Notes: generated by a model from the sequence alone, not told the origin. 64,000 bases of DNA from Butyrivibrio sp. (GCA_022486625.1 JAKVKH010000015.1:1-64000), one strand, 5' to 3'. Positions 1-10,394 are shown, numbered from the stretch's first letter. Made by a program: numbers and translations.

Positions 1-23
1 TTACTTAATACAGGGTGAGTAAG

Positions 24-1049
24 ATGACATATAAGGAAATTATTGAAGATAATTGTCAAAATAATTCGGAGATAGACTGGTGGCCCAAGTATGCTTTCCA
101 TTATACTGATGTTACAAATGCAGTCAGCATATTGGATGAGGGATATATATACAGCAGATATGATGCATCAGAAAAATCATTAATGATAAATGATAATGCA
201 AGCCGTCAGGTGATTGATATGACATATTCAGGTGCCTTATCTGATGTCCGTTTTTACTTTCGTCCCCTGACACCAACGCAGTATCACAATGAGGGTTTCA
301 AACATCCTTCCTTACGTTATTGTGGGGATTTGAATGCCAATGTCCCGGTTCCTGTTTTTTTTATGTTTGATTTGAATTCAATATTGCAATTGCCGGAAAC
401 CCGATTTTCAGGGCAGTCGCTGGCAGGTTTCGGAGTAGATGTTTACAGCGGTGAAGAGAACTTTGGAAAAATGGATTTCAGGCAAATATATAAAATCGGT
501 TCCATGCAAAATGTGGAACTTGAGAAAAAGTACAGACAGGCTGAAATTATATATCCGAATGCTTTCAGCATAAAAGAGTCTCTTTGCAATATTGTATGCA
601 GAAATGATATCGAAAGGGCAACGCTTCTGAATCTGCTTCGTAGAGAGAATAAGAAAGCGTTTATGCAATATAAGGACTATATTGTTGTAAATAAAGATTG
701 TTTTGAAAATAATGGATTATATATTACGCAATGTAATTATTATGCTGATAGGATAGCGGTTGCCTATTCTCAAACTGCAAATAAACGAAATTATACCGGT
801 AAATACAGAAATGCAACAGACAGCAAGCTCATAGTAGATGCTTGTGCGGATTTGAAATGGGTACATTCATCTACTGTAATCCTGCATCAGAGATGTAAAT
901 TTGCTTTGGATTATGAGAACAGAGATAATACAATTTTTACCAATATATGTAAACCGGATGGAGCTACAGCTTTATATATGAAGATATTTTTTGAAGAAAA
1001 GTTAATGTGTTATGTATGCTGGCAGTTGGCTGAATCAGCTTTGCTGTGA
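24..1049 (+). CDS. DarT-like (DUF4433-type) ADP-ribosyltransferase domain protein
   Basis: ORF with N-terminal 'FHYTDVTNAVSILDEGYIYSR', 'VRFYFRPLTPTQYHNEGF' and 'RQAEIIYPNAF', resembling the HxT / YFxPRTPMxY / QAExLV motifs of DarT. ATG at 24 preceded by GGGTGAG; the track start at 15 is a GTG. Confidence 0.7.
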   Translation: MTYKEIIEDNCQNNSEIDWWPKYAFHYTDVTNAVSILDEGYIYSRYDASEKSLMINDNASRQVIDMTYSGALSDVRFYFRPLTPTQYHNEGFKHPSLRYCGDLNANVPVPVFFMFDLNSILQLPETRFSGQSLAGFGVDVYSGEENFGKMDFRQIYKIGSMQNVELEKKYRQAEIIYPNAFSIKESLCNIVCRNDIERATLLNLLRRENKKAFMQYKDYIVVNKDCFENNGLYITQCNYYADRIAVAYSQTANKRNYTGKYRNATDSKLIVDACADLKWVHSSTVILHQRCKFALDYENRDNTIFTNICKPDGATALYMKIFFEEKLMCYVCWQLAESALL

Positions 1050-1067
1050 ATGAGAGATTTCGGCTTT

Positions 1068-2675
1068 TCAGTCATGATACACCAGCACACCGCTTTTGCC
1101 GTTTTCCTTTACCTGATACATGGCAAGGTCGGCTTTCTTGAGCAGGGTTTCACGGCTTGTATCGCCCGGACTGCAGAACGCAATACCGATGCTGGCAGAA
1201 ACGGATACTTCATGCTCAAGGGCGGTATGAATGGCGCTGATTTCCTGCAGCACCTGTCTGCCAAGATCGCAGACATCAGCCGGAGCATTGTAATGCGATA
1301 TATACAAAAAAAATTCATCACCACCAAAGCGTGCCGGATAGACAGATTCCGAAGCATGCTTTTTTAATATATCTGCAACACGGATCAGAACTTCATCCCC
1401 GCAGTCGTGCCCGTAAGTATCATTAATTGTCTTGAAACCGTCAAGATCCAGCAGAATTACAGCCTGAGCGTGACCATCAAGCGTACGGGAGATGACTTCA
1501 TAGACACCCCCACGATTGGAAAGACCTGTCATCGGATCGGTTCTGGCGGATGTTTCCAGTTTACTGTAGCTGACCTTAAGCTTATGCGACATGATGTTGG
1601 CAGCGCAGCAGACATCTGACAACTCATCATTTCCCTTGCATTTTGTCATCTGATCCAGTGTCCCGTCAGCAATGGCGTTCAGATTTTCTGTCAGAGAACT
1701 GAGGGGAACTGTGATACTGCGTGCAAAAGACAGGCCGAAGAACAACGAAAGGATTCCGGCGCATAAAGCAACCAGAAGTGTAATGCGATTGACGAAAAGA
1801 GAATGTTTATAGATTTCTGACAGCGGCATGGCAGCGACAATGGTCCAGCCGGTACTTTCCTCTTTACCTGCGTCAGCGATCAGTATCTGATTACTGTCTT
1901 CAAAGTGCAGGGCACGAGTGCCTTCTCCGGGATTCCCGGTTCGAACTTCTTCTGCAAATGCCATCAGGTCGGGATTTGTCTTCAGGAGAGAGGGGAGTTT
2001 CTGGTTTGCATAGGACAGGAGTGCACCGTCCTGGTCCAGGATGAACAGATAGCCGTAGCTGCCGATGCGCAGGTTACGGACATAATCATTGAGCTCGGTG
2101 ATGTCGATTCTGCGGGTGATGATGCCGAGCATTTTACCACTTTTATCACGGACGGGTTGTCCCATCAGCAGCATAGGCGGTTTTCCTTCTGTGTGGAGAA
2201 CTTCATAAGCACCGTCCTGATTTTGTATTTTTTTCATAAATGTATCAGAAAGTGTCAGCTTGGTTTTCAGGAGTGTATGATCCGGACAGGCAACAATTGT
2301 ATGGTTTAAGTCAAGCAGCATGATCTGGTCAATCCGGTTATCAGTGGCAATGGCAACAGACTGGATATTCTCTATGTTTTTACGGAGGTCATCGGTTTCT
2401 TCACCTGATTCGTTACTGTCTCCTTCCAGTACAGACAGATAAGAACTGTACATCTGCAGATTGGCGGCATAGACCAGGGCATTGGTCTGCCGGTCATAGA
2501 AACTGGCAACGAATGCTTCAGAAGCAGTAGTCTGGTCTCCGAGCAGTTCAAGACTGCTTTGCATGGCAGCCTGTCTGTTCAGGTGCATGGCAATGGCGGA
2601 AATGATCAGAACCGGAATGACGGATAACAGTACAATAAAGACAGGCAGTCGATATTTTATTTTGAATTTTCTCAT
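1068..2675 (-). CDS. Membrane sensor diguanylate cyclase (Cache-like extracytoplasmic domain, HAMP-like region, GGDEF)
   Basis: N-terminal TM, ~250 aa periplasmic-type sensor region, second TM, C-terminal 'DPMTGLSNRGG...YPARFGGDEFFLYI' with intact GGDEF. Confidence 0.9.
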   Translation of the reverse strand: MRKFKIKYRLPVFIVLLSVIPVLIISAIAMHLNRQAAMQSSLELLGDQTTASEAFVASFYDRQTNALVYAANLQMYSSYLSVLEGDSNESGEETDDLRKNIENIQSVAIATDNRIDQIMLLDLNHTIVACPDHTLLKTKLTLSDTFMKKIQNQDGAYEVLHTEGKPPMLLMGQPVRDKSGKMLGIITRRIDITELNDYVRNLRIGSYGYLFILDQDGALLSYANQKLPSLLKTNPDLMAFAEEVRTGNPGEGTRALHFEDSNQILIADAGKEESTGWTIVAAMPLSEIYKHSLFVNRITLLVALCAGILSLFFGLSFARSITVPLSSLTENLNAIADGTLDQMTKCKGNDELSDVCCAANIMSHKLKVSYSKLETSARTDPMTGLSNRGGVYEVISRTLDGHAQAVILLDLDGFKTINDTYGHDCGDEVLIRVADILKKHASESVYPARFGGDEFFLYISHYNAPADVCDLGRQVLQEISAIHTALEHEVSVSASIGIAFCSPGDTSRETLLKKADLAMYQVKENGKSGVLVYHD

Positions 2676-2810
2676 CTGCTTTTCTCCTGTATAGTGATTA
2701 CTTTATATATAGAATAGCATAAATTCATGTGTGTTGCTTCAGAAAAAGATAATGATCCGTTACATAAAATCTGATACAATAAAAAAGAAGTACAGGTGAA
2801 AGGACTTTTT

Positions 2811-3527
2811 ATGTCTGAGTTAAAAATTGCAATCTGTGATGATGAGCGAATTGAGCAGCTATTGTTGTCCAAATTTCTGATGAAATATGTTCCGGATGCG
2901 CAGCTTTACTGTTTTCCTGATGGAAAGAGTCTTCTGGCTGATTTCAATGCGGGACAGTATCAGGCTGTGTTTATGGATATTTATATGCGTGATATGAATG
3001 GAATTACAGTGGTACAGGAGATCCGCAGGATCGACCCGGCTGTCCCGGTTGCATTTACCACTTCTTCAACGGATCATCAGAGTGACAGCCGGATGGTCAG
3101 GGCAACGGCGTATCTGACCAAGCCGCTTAAGGAAGAAGAGGTAAGGCAGTTTCTGCAGACAGTACAGGAAGTGGCGCAGAGACCAAAAGCGCCCGGGGTC
3201 ATGCTGATGGTATCAGGGCAGAAAATGGATATACCACTGGATCAGATTCTGTATCTGGAGAAAAAGCTGTTTGCAGGGACCAGTGTATATCTTAAAGATG
3301 GAAGTGTATGTAAATGTGACAGAATGCCGGAGCTTCCGGAAAAAGCATTCTGCCGGTGCAGCTCTGCATTTATGGTTCCTCTGCCAGCAATAAGACAGGT
3401 GGATGCATCAGAAATGAAAATTGATCTGTCAGGAGGTACGAAGATCAGTATACAGAAAACATATCTCCGGTCTGTAATGGATGCTTATGACAGATATATC
3501 TTTGACCAGATGAGAGGACAGTCATGA
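2811..3527 (+). CDS. LytTR-family response regulator
   Basis: Receiver domain (CDDE, VFMDIYM, LTKPL) plus C-terminal LytTR-type DNA-binding domain; ATG at 2811 with upstream AAAGGA. Confidence 0.88.
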   Translation: MSELKIAICDDERIEQLLLSKFLMKYVPDAQLYCFPDGKSLLADFNAGQYQAVFMDIYMRDMNGITVVQEIRRIDPAVPVAFTTSSTDHQSDSRMVRATAYLTKPLKEEEVRQFLQTVQEVAQRPKAPGVMLMVSGQKMDIPLDQILYLEKKLFAGTSVYLKDGSVCKCDRMPELPEKAFCRCSSAFMVPLPAIRQVDASEMKIDLSGGTKISIQKTYLRSVMDAYDRYIFDQMRGQS

Positions 3528-5344
3528 AAGACGACAGAAAGAAAATTGTCAGGTTCGGGGCCTGCATTACATATCTGCTCCTGTCTGCGCTTCTGATTGG
3601 CGCGGCAATCGGACTGACAAGAACACATATCAGTTCTTACGGTAAAAATGTCAGTACATTAAGTCAGGCGATAATGACTGCAGGAGGAAGCAGCAGAGCG
3701 GTTCAGCTTCCGTATCGGGTAACGGGAGTAAAGCCTGGGGATAATGTGACATTACAGTTTGATACAGATTTCAGAGCAGGGGATGTTTTGTATGTGAAGA
3801 CTGTTTATGCACCGCTTAAAGTGTATGAAAATGGACTTTTGTTATATTCCTATGGGGAAAAGGGTACATATCCGTCTTTCTTTTCAGATCCTGCGACGGA
3901 AGTGAACACGATTGAACTGACTTCTTCGGAAAATGCACGGATTACGCTGGTATATTCTTTTCCGAACAGCCGCAGTTCCATGATGATTTATGCGCCTCTT
4001 CTGGGCAGCAGCACGGGAATTCTGCAGCATCTGCTCAGAGAAATGGGTATTCCGCTGGCAATTGCGCTGATCCTGATGCTGATGGGAATTCTTCTGGCAC
4101 TCATTTCAGCATTTCTGATTCCGCTTGAGCCGAAGGGAACTGCGGTATTCTGGCTGGGTGTTTTTGCATTCAGTTCAGGACTCTGGACTTTTTCGGAAAG
4201 TAACCTGACAGTATTCCTGACGGATAATCCGGATCTGCTGTATCTTCTGGCTTTTCTGGGATTGTTTACATTACCGGTGCCGTTATTGCTGTTTGCAGTC
4301 AAAATGTTTGATATGGGCAGATACCGGATTCTGCGCGTGATCACATGTGTGAGCGTGGTGATGCTGATCAGTGCCATGATCCTGCAGCTGACCGGCCTTG
4401 TTCCGTTTGCCAGAAGCATGTATCTGTTTCATGTAATGATTCCGACCTCAATCTGTATTCTGGCCGGTTGTGTTTTCTATGAGATGAAGGCAAAACGGAA
4501 CGATCTGGCAAAACGCTTTTTCATTCCGTTTCTCATTCTGGCAATATGTTCAGTTACGGAGACAGTGAACTATCAGGTTCATTTTACCACACAGTTTTCT
4601 TCCATTTTTCTTATGGGAATTGTGCTGTTTCTGCTGTCCTCAGAAGGAATTGCCGGCATGTTCATCAGGCAGTCCATCCGTCTCAGGAGTCAGAATAAGG
4701 AACTCAGTTTTAATTTGAGCCTTCTGGAAAAGCAGATTGATGCCAGAAAAGAGCGTGATGATCTGCTGATTGAGAATGCAGCTGCAGTAAAGCAGCAAAG
4801 GCATGATCTCCGTCATCAGATGGCAGTACTTCGAAGGTACTGTGATGAAAAGGATTATGATGCACTGTCGGCTTATATTGATACGCTGACGGCAGCAATT
4901 CCTGTAGATAAGTCAGTGACCTACTGCGAGAATCCGGCGGTTAATGCGATCTTTGCCCATTATGCGGCAAGAGCACAAAAGGAAAATATTCCGATGGAGA
5001 TTCAGGCCGAAGTTCCGCGTATGACACATGAAATTTCAGACAGTAATCTTTGCATTATTGTCGGGAATCTTCTGGAAAATGCGCTGGAAGCATGTGAACA
5101 GATAACGCAGGACCGCAGGATTACTTTCAGCTCGCGCCTGCAGGGGGACTTCCTGTTTATTGCCATGGACAACAGCTTTAACGGTATTGTGAAGATGAGG
5201 GGGGATCAGTTTGTCTCTCATAAAAGAGATGAAATCGGAACAGGACTTGTATCCATTCGTTCAGTGGTGGAAAAGGCAGGAGGAAAGGCTACTTTTGAGC
5301 CAAAAGACAGGGTATTTCAGTCTTCTGTTTATTTCAGAATATAA
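3524..5344 (+). CDS. Sensor histidine kinase with 7TM-type sensor and GHKL ATPase
   Basis: Overlaps the regulator stop (ATGA); extracellular N-domain, multiple TMs, 'QQRHDLRHQMAVLRRY' His box, 'GNLLENALEAC' N-box, 'GTGLVSIRSVVEKAGG'. Confidence 0.88.
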   Translation: MKDDRKKIVRFGACITYLLLSALLIGAAIGLTRTHISSYGKNVSTLSQAIMTAGGSSRAVQLPYRVTGVKPGDNVTLQFDTDFRAGDVLYVKTVYAPLKVYENGLLLYSYGEKGTYPSFFSDPATEVNTIELTSSENARITLVYSFPNSRSSMMIYAPLLGSSTGILQHLLREMGIPLAIALILMLMGILLALISAFLIPLEPKGTAVFWLGVFAFSSGLWTFSESNLTVFLTDNPDLLYLLAFLGLFTLPVPLLLFAVKMFDMGRYRILRVITCVSVVMLISAMILQLTGLVPFARSMYLFHVMIPTSICILAGCVFYEMKAKRNDLAKRFFIPFLILAICSVTETVNYQVHFTTQFSSIFLMGIVLFLLSSEGIAGMFIRQSIRLRSQNKELSFNLSLLEKQIDARKERDDLLIENAAAVKQQRHDLRHQMAVLRRYCDEKDYDALSAYIDTLTAAIPVDKSVTYCENPAVNAIFAHYAARAQKENIPMEIQAEVPRMTHEISDSNLCIIVGNLLENALEACEQITQDRRITFSSRLQGDFLFIAMDNSFNGIVKMRGDQFVSHKRDEIGTGLVSIRSVVEKAGGKATFEPKDRVFQSSVYFRI

Positions 5345-5442
5345 ATTCGCAGATCATGTGGCATGACAGAGCAGAATGAATTATAATGAAAATGTAGTAA
5401 ATATATTATCATAAGTTTATTGATGAAAGAGAGGATAGGAAT

Positions 5443-5757
5443 ATGTTCTGTTATATCTGTGGTACCGAGATTAATGAAGTGATTGTATGTGATATTGTAA
5501 AGATCGGAGGAGATTATTTCTATGATGAAATTGTATCTCCGGTGCTTTATAATGACAGGCTGGATGTCAGATCCGGCAGAATCTTTGATTATGATGAATT
5601 TAAAAAGCTGTGTGCGAAAAAGCACATGTGTAAACCGGAAGAAATTCAGTCCAAGTATATTGATGGGATTGTGATTCCAGAGGAAACATATACAAAGCTG
5701 GGAAAGACAGATCAGGATCTTGGATGCAGATGTCCTGTCTGTGAGGATTTTATCTGA
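5443..5757 (+). CDS. Small hypothetical protein with paired CxxC motifs (zinc-ribbon-like)
   Basis: 104 aa, 'CYIC' near the N-terminus and 'CRCPVC' near the C-terminus; good RBS (agagagga). Confidence 0.65.
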   Translation: MFCYICGTEINEVIVCDIVKIGGDYFYDEIVSPVLYNDRLDVRSGRIFDYDEFKKLCAKKHMCKPEEIQSKYIDGIVIPEETYTKLGKTDQDLGCRCPVCEDFI

Positions 5758-5786
5758 AATAAAAAGATGAAGATATTTATATCAGG

Positions 5787-5824
5787 AAAAGTCGGATGTC
5801 ATATGTGTGACATCCGGCTTTTTG
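5787..5824. terminator. Bidirectional intrinsic terminator between convergent genes
   Basis: AAAAGTCGGATGTCA-loop-TGACATCCGGCTTTTT hairpin with flanking A/T tracts. Confidence 0.85.
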
Positions 5825-6371
5825 CTTTGTCAGAGGAATCGGGAACGATGATATGACAGATTCGTTCCAGTATTTTATACAGAATCCAGCCGATCAGTTC
5901 TCCGATTCCATTGAACAGAATATCATCAAGTTCAAAGTGACCGGTCTGTGTGAGATGCTGCAGTGTTTCAATACAGAAGGCGAGCAGAAAACCGGCAAAT
6001 GGTCCAAACCACCATTTTCGTGCAGGGCGCAGTATCATTGGCAGAAGCAGACCCATCGGGAGCAGCATGAACAGATTCTCAATTGCGAACCATGGACAAT
6101 ATCCTGTCAGTGTGGAAAAGAGTACCAGATTGATGTTCCGTCTGGAACCGGGTTCTCTTGTCATGACTGTTGCAGCATAAATGTAGTATCCATATGTACC
6201 GAGAAGAAATACAGGAATGGTCTGCCATTTCGGTTTATGGCGGAGAATTGTGTGAATCAGATACAGCAGACCGCATATACTGCCGAGGATCAGTGCATAT
6301 TTAATATTGGCATACCAGAGCTTTGAGATATCGTCTCTGGCTTTTTCAATCAGATAAAAATAGTTTGACAT
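5799..6371 (-). CDS. VanZ-like family membrane protein
   Basis: Multi-TM; 'ENLFMLLPMGLLLPMI', 'FCIETLQHLTQTGHFELDDILFNGIGELIGW' typical of VanZ-like proteins. Confidence 0.85.
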   Translation of the reverse strand: MSNYFYLIEKARDDISKLWYANIKYALILGSICGLLYLIHTILRHKPKWQTIPVFLLGTYGYYIYAATVMTREPGSRRNINLVLFSTLTGYCPWFAIENLFMLLPMGLLLPMILRPARKWWFGPFAGFLLAFCIETLQHLTQTGHFELDDILFNGIGELIGWILYKILERICHIIVPDSSDKAKSRMSHI

Positions 6372-6617
6372 TTATACTTCCTGTTTTTAATCATTTTATA
6401 TGGGATATTATAGACTAAAACCAATGCAATTTATATTACTAAATTTATGAATATCTGAATATAATTTTTTTTTACCGGAAAGACGATATAATATGTAATT
6501 ATAGTAATAATTGAATGAATCAACATTTTTTTATAAAAATATGATAAGATAAAAGAAAGAGTTATAAATCAAGCAGGCGTTTTTATTTTGAAAATCTGCA
6601 AAAGGAGGTAATCTGTC

Positions 6618-8300
6618 GTGTTTCACAAAAATATGATGAAGTTTATGAGTCTTGCGATGATTATTCCCTTCGTATTTTCGACACAGACTCTGGCGGTAAG
6701 TGCGGCACAGTCGGCAGCATCAGTTGATGCATCCGTGCAGAGTGATAATAATGGTAAGGTATCCGGATCGGACAGAAGTAATATGTCAAATGAGGGCTCA
6801 GGAAGTTCCGGGAAAACAAGCGATAATACACTGGAGAATGGAAAAGGAACAACTGGGGGAACTGAGAACGGCGGTAATGCAGAAATATCAAAGGATGCTT
6901 CAGATGTAGCATCGGTGAATACTTCCGAGGCAGAAAATGCTGCATCGGGTATGTCGGCAGGGGAAGGAGCATCTGCCGGCAGCAGCGCATCAGATGGAGC
7001 TTCAGACGATGCTGCAGGAAGCGCTTCTTCCGGGTCTTCTGCAGTGTTGTCAGTGTCGGGCAGCCTTTCTTCCGGAGTGCCTGCAGATTTACTGGAAGCA
7101 AGTGCAGTGGTCAGTCCGTCGGGAAATGATGCATTCAGCGGTATCAGTGTGGATGGAAATTTCTCTGATTGGGACAGTGTGACCAGGGAGGATACCAGTC
7201 AGGTCAGTAACGGACTTGTGAATGAGGCAGGCATGGTCTTCAATGGAGATTATGTGTATCTGTATCTGGATGAACACCAACCGGGAGCAGCATCCTGGTC
7301 GGGCAACGGTAATAGTGGTAATTTTGCAATTACAACAGATCTTGGAAATGTGATGATTGTACATGTGAATGCAGATGGAAGTGTACAGGTCAAATATAAG
7401 AATGAAACAGTAGATGGTGTCCAGGTATCCAGAGATTATAAGAACGGAGACTGGCATTCAAATGATCCGCATTACCGAAGGGAAATCGCGATCCCGAAAT
7501 CTGCACTGCCATATTATAATAAGACAATTTCATTTGGCTATTATCTGGGAACCACTTTTGTCAGCGGAGTATCAAATTTTGATGGAAGCGGAGGCAATAC
7601 AGGCAGTTCTGACAGTGGCAGTGGTGCTTCAGCAGGAAATTCTGATATAAAATTTGACGGAGACTATGCAGACTGGAATAATTACCCGCATCAGGTCATT
7701 GAATATGATACTGCAGGAACCAGTTCAGGTGTTGTTGATGCAGAAGGTGCACTATACAGCGATGGCGATACAGCTTATGGTCATGTGTATACCAGTAATC
7801 AGAAGAATCTGAAGATGGGTGGCTATGAGTTCACGGAATTTAATGTCAGGCTTAATAATGATGACAGCAAGAGAAAGATGGTCAGGGCCGTCCCTGAGAA
7901 TGCGGATGGTTCATTAGACTGGAAAGCTAAAGACAAAATGCTTGCAGATGGCACTTATACATATTATCTTTTTGACATCGGGGGGTGGGGAACATCGAAG
8001 AATATCAATGATATTTCTCCGCATGATACAGTTTACGGTAAGATGACAATCACGATAAAGAATGGAATTGATCAGACCGAGTATGAAATGAATCTTGCCA
8101 CGCTGGCAAACAGATGCGGCCTGTCACCAAATGACGTTGGAGCGTTTTCGGTACAGTTTCACAGGTTGGGAAATCAGTGGGTCAGCACTGCAGGAACATC
8201 TACAGATCCATGGCTTGCAGTGATTATCTGCATCGTACCGACTGCATTTCTGTTTGAACGCAGAAGGAAAAAATATCCGGCAGAATTTCAGTTTGTTTAA
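6618..8300 (+). CDS. Firmicu-CTERM-type surface protein with Ser/Ala/Gly-rich linker and two CBM9-like domains
   Basis: GTG start with AAAGGAGG; signal peptide; low-complexity linker; two 'DGxxxDW' domains (VDGNFSDWDSV, FDGDYADWNNY); C-terminal hydrophobic segment plus ERRRKK; adjacent to xrtG. Confidence 0.8.
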   Translation: MFHKNMMKFMSLAMIIPFVFSTQTLAVSAAQSAASVDASVQSDNNGKVSGSDRSNMSNEGSGSSGKTSDNTLENGKGTTGGTENGGNAEISKDASDVASVNTSEAENAASGMSAGEGASAGSSASDGASDDAAGSASSGSSAVLSVSGSLSSGVPADLLEASAVVSPSGNDAFSGISVDGNFSDWDSVTREDTSQVSNGLVNEAGMVFNGDYVYLYLDEHQPGAASWSGNGNSGNFAITTDLGNVMIVHVNADGSVQVKYKNETVDGVQVSRDYKNGDWHSNDPHYRREIAIPKSALPYYNKTISFGYYLGTTFVSGVSNFDGSGGNTGSSDSGSGASAGNSDIKFDGDYADWNNYPHQVIEYDTAGTSSGVVDAEGALYSDGDTAYGHVYTSNQKNLKMGGYEFTEFNVRLNNDDSKRKMVRAVPENADGSLDWKAKDKMLADGTYTYYLFDIGGWGTSKNINDISPHDTVYGKMTITIKNGIDQTEYEMNLATLANRCGLSPNDVGAFSVQFHRLGNQWVSTAGTSTDPWLAVIICIVPTAFLFERRRKKYPAEFQFV

Positions 8301-8318
8301 TTATTGAAACAGGTTCAG

Positions 8319-8373
8319 GGGGAGCCTTTTTCGGGAAGCATTTTTCGAAAGGGGCTCTCTTTTTCTTTTTTTC
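8319..8373 (+). terminator. Intrinsic terminator / attenuator between the surface protein and xrtG
   Basis: GGGAGCCTTTTTC...GAAAGGGGCTCTC followed by TTTTTCTTTTTTT. Confidence 0.7.
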
Positions 8374-8400
8374 AGAATAAAGTACAGAGAGGAATATAAT

Positions 8401-9003
8401 ATGAAATACATTGCCGGAATTATTCTGATCGGAATCTGGGTTTATGTGCTGTATGCATTGAAGCGAAGCAAGCTGAATTTCTGGTTGTTTATTACGGGAA
8501 GCTTTGGGTTGTTTCTGATTCTGATGACGATGGTCAGACCGTGGCTGACCATGCCGCTGGCAAGAGGCGTTGCTGCAATTGCCGGAATTGTGGGAAATCT
8601 GACAGGTACTTATGATGCTTATTTTAAATATGGCGTTCTGTTCATTCAGGCTCCGGCTGGGGCAGTGACACTTCGGATTGATCTGGAGTGTTCGGGAATT
8701 ATAGAAATTTCAGCATTTCTTTCTCTGCTCGCATTCTTTGGAGTATATGACATCAGCGAGCGGATTCTGGTAGGAATTCTTGGGACGATTTATACAATTC
8801 TGGGCAATGCATTCCGAATTACCCTGATTTGTCTGCTGGTACAGGCATATGGAACAAATGTATATTATATTGCGCATACATTTGTTGGAAGAATCGTATT
8901 TTATATTCTGCAGGTTCTAATGTATTTTTATGTATTTACAAAGCCGCAGATCGTGCATATGCAGGTTGGTAAATTCACCTACGGAAAGAATGAGGACAAA
9001 TGA
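8401..9003 (+). CDS. xrtG: Exosortase family protein XrtG
   Basis: Multi-TM protein with the exosortase Cys-Arg-His arrangement: 'DLECSGIIE', 'GNAFRITLI', 'AHTFVGRIVFY'. Confidence 0.88.
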   Translation: MKYIAGIILIGIWVYVLYALKRSKLNFWLFITGSFGLFLILMTMVRPWLTMPLARGVAAIAGIVGNLTGTYDAYFKYGVLFIQAPAGAVTLRIDLECSGIIEISAFLSLLAFFGVYDISERILVGILGTIYTILGNAFRITLICLLVQAYGTNVYYIAHTFVGRIVFYILQVLMYFYVFTKPQIVHMQVGKFTYGKNEDK

Positions 9004-10394
9004 GACTTGCGACGCAGTTGATCAATCCGTTCTTTTTCTGGATTTCATGGATAATTATTCCACTGATCATGGAGGTAATACCGGCAATTGGCGGATTCTT
9101 TGTACTTCTTAAGGGATTGATCCACAGGAAAAAGATTCCGGTTCCGGACAGATATCCGGAAATTACGTTGATTATTCCTGTTTATAATTCACAGGACAGT
9201 CTGGAAGGCTGTATTAGATCGGTGAATGATTCGGATTATCCCAATAGATGTATTAATGTATTTCTGGTAAATAATCAGGGGAAAGACGACAGTTTTGAAG
9301 TATATACAAAATGCCAGGAAAAGTATTCAGATCTTAGAATGCAATGGCTTAATGCCATGCAGGGCAAATCCAGAGCACTGAATCTCGCAATTTATAACAG
9401 TGAGGGAAAATATATTATTCACATTGACAGTGACGGAATTCTGGAGCCGACAGCACTATCCAGAATGGTCTGCAGATTTGAGGCGGATACTTCTGTCAAT
9501 TGTATGACAGGAACGATCTTGACAATACCGGAACAGATCGAGGCATATAGAACCTGGAAATCGCGTTTCCTTCGAAAGCTGGAATTTACCGAATATGCAC
9601 AGGCATTTCTGGCCGGAAGAAATTATGCTTCGGAATTTAATGCAATCTATACGCTCTCAGGCGCATTTTCAGGCTTTCGTAAATCAGCGCTGCGTGGATC
9701 GTGGCTGTACAATACGGATACCATCTGTGAGGATACGGAAATTACGTTTCAGATGAAATATATACAGCATCAGGTAGTGAAAATCTGTGAGGATGCTATC
9801 TTTTTTGTCGGTCCGATTGAAAATATGGATAAGCTGTATACGCAACGACAGAGATGGCAGAGAGGTTCTCTTGAGGTTGCCAGAATGTTTCCGCAGAGTA
9901 AACTTCAGCCGTTTCGGATGTTTCGTGATACGAATGTAAAAACGCTGATGTATGACCATACCTTTGCCTTTCCTCGGATTATATGGTACCTGGCACTGAT
10001 TTATCTGATGTTTATCGGCTATTCTGGAAAGGTTGTACTTGTATCCACAGGATTGATCATGCTATTTTATGTACTTTGCGGGTATCTGTATTTTCTGATC
10101 TCGCAGAAGCTTCTGGAAGATTTTCACAAGATCAGGAAATATTATTTGAAACAGTGGTGGGTGATTGCATTTCTGCCGCTTTTCAATCTGTTGGTGTTTT
10201 TTATTCGTTTTGCAGGGATAATCAACAGCATTCATACAAACAGTGCATGGAAGACCAGCACGCTGTCTGAAGAAAATACAGCATTCAGATCAACAGTCAG
10301 AAGAGACGCAGGTCATGTGATCCGCGTGGTCAGAACGTTCAGAAATTATGTGAATGAACCGGAGGAAAAAGAAGCTTATGAATCACACAGCTAA
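9000..10394 (+). CDS. Family 2 glycosyltransferase, exosortase-G-associated
   Basis: ATGA overlap with xrtG; 'TLIIPVYNSQDSLEGC', 'HIDSDG', 'CEDTEITF', 'QRQRWQRG'; C-terminal TMs. Confidence 0.9.
   Translation: MRLATQLINPFFFWISWIIIPLIMEVIPAIGGFFVLLKGLIHRKKIPVPDRYPEITLIIPVYNSQDSLEGCIRSVNDSDYPNRCINVFLVNNQGKDDSFEVYTKCQEKYSDLRMQWLNAMQGKSRALNLAIYNSEGKYIIHIDSDGILEPTALSRMVCRFEADTSVNCMTGTILTIPEQIEAYRTWKSRFLRKLEFTEYAQAFLAGRNYASEFNAIYTLSGAFSGFRKSALRGSWLYNTDTICEDTEITFQMKYIQHQVVKICEDAIFFVGPIENMDKLYTQRQRWQRGSLEVARMFPQSKLQPFRMFRDTNVKTLMYDHTFAFPRIIWYLALIYLMFIGYSGKVVLVSTGLIMLFYVLCGYLYFLISQKLLEDFHKIRKYYLKQWWVIAFLPLFNLLVFFIRFAGIINSIHTNSAWKTSTLSEENTAFRSTVRRDAGHVIRVVRTFRNYVNEPEEKEAYESHS

Noticed and set aside
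6661-7101. Minus-strand ORF over the Ser/Ala-rich linker, and the apparent repeat array there
   Set aside because: Low-complexity GCA/TCT-rich coding sequence of the surface protein linker; not CRISPR (no conserved direct repeats with regular spacers) and the antisense ORF is a by-product.
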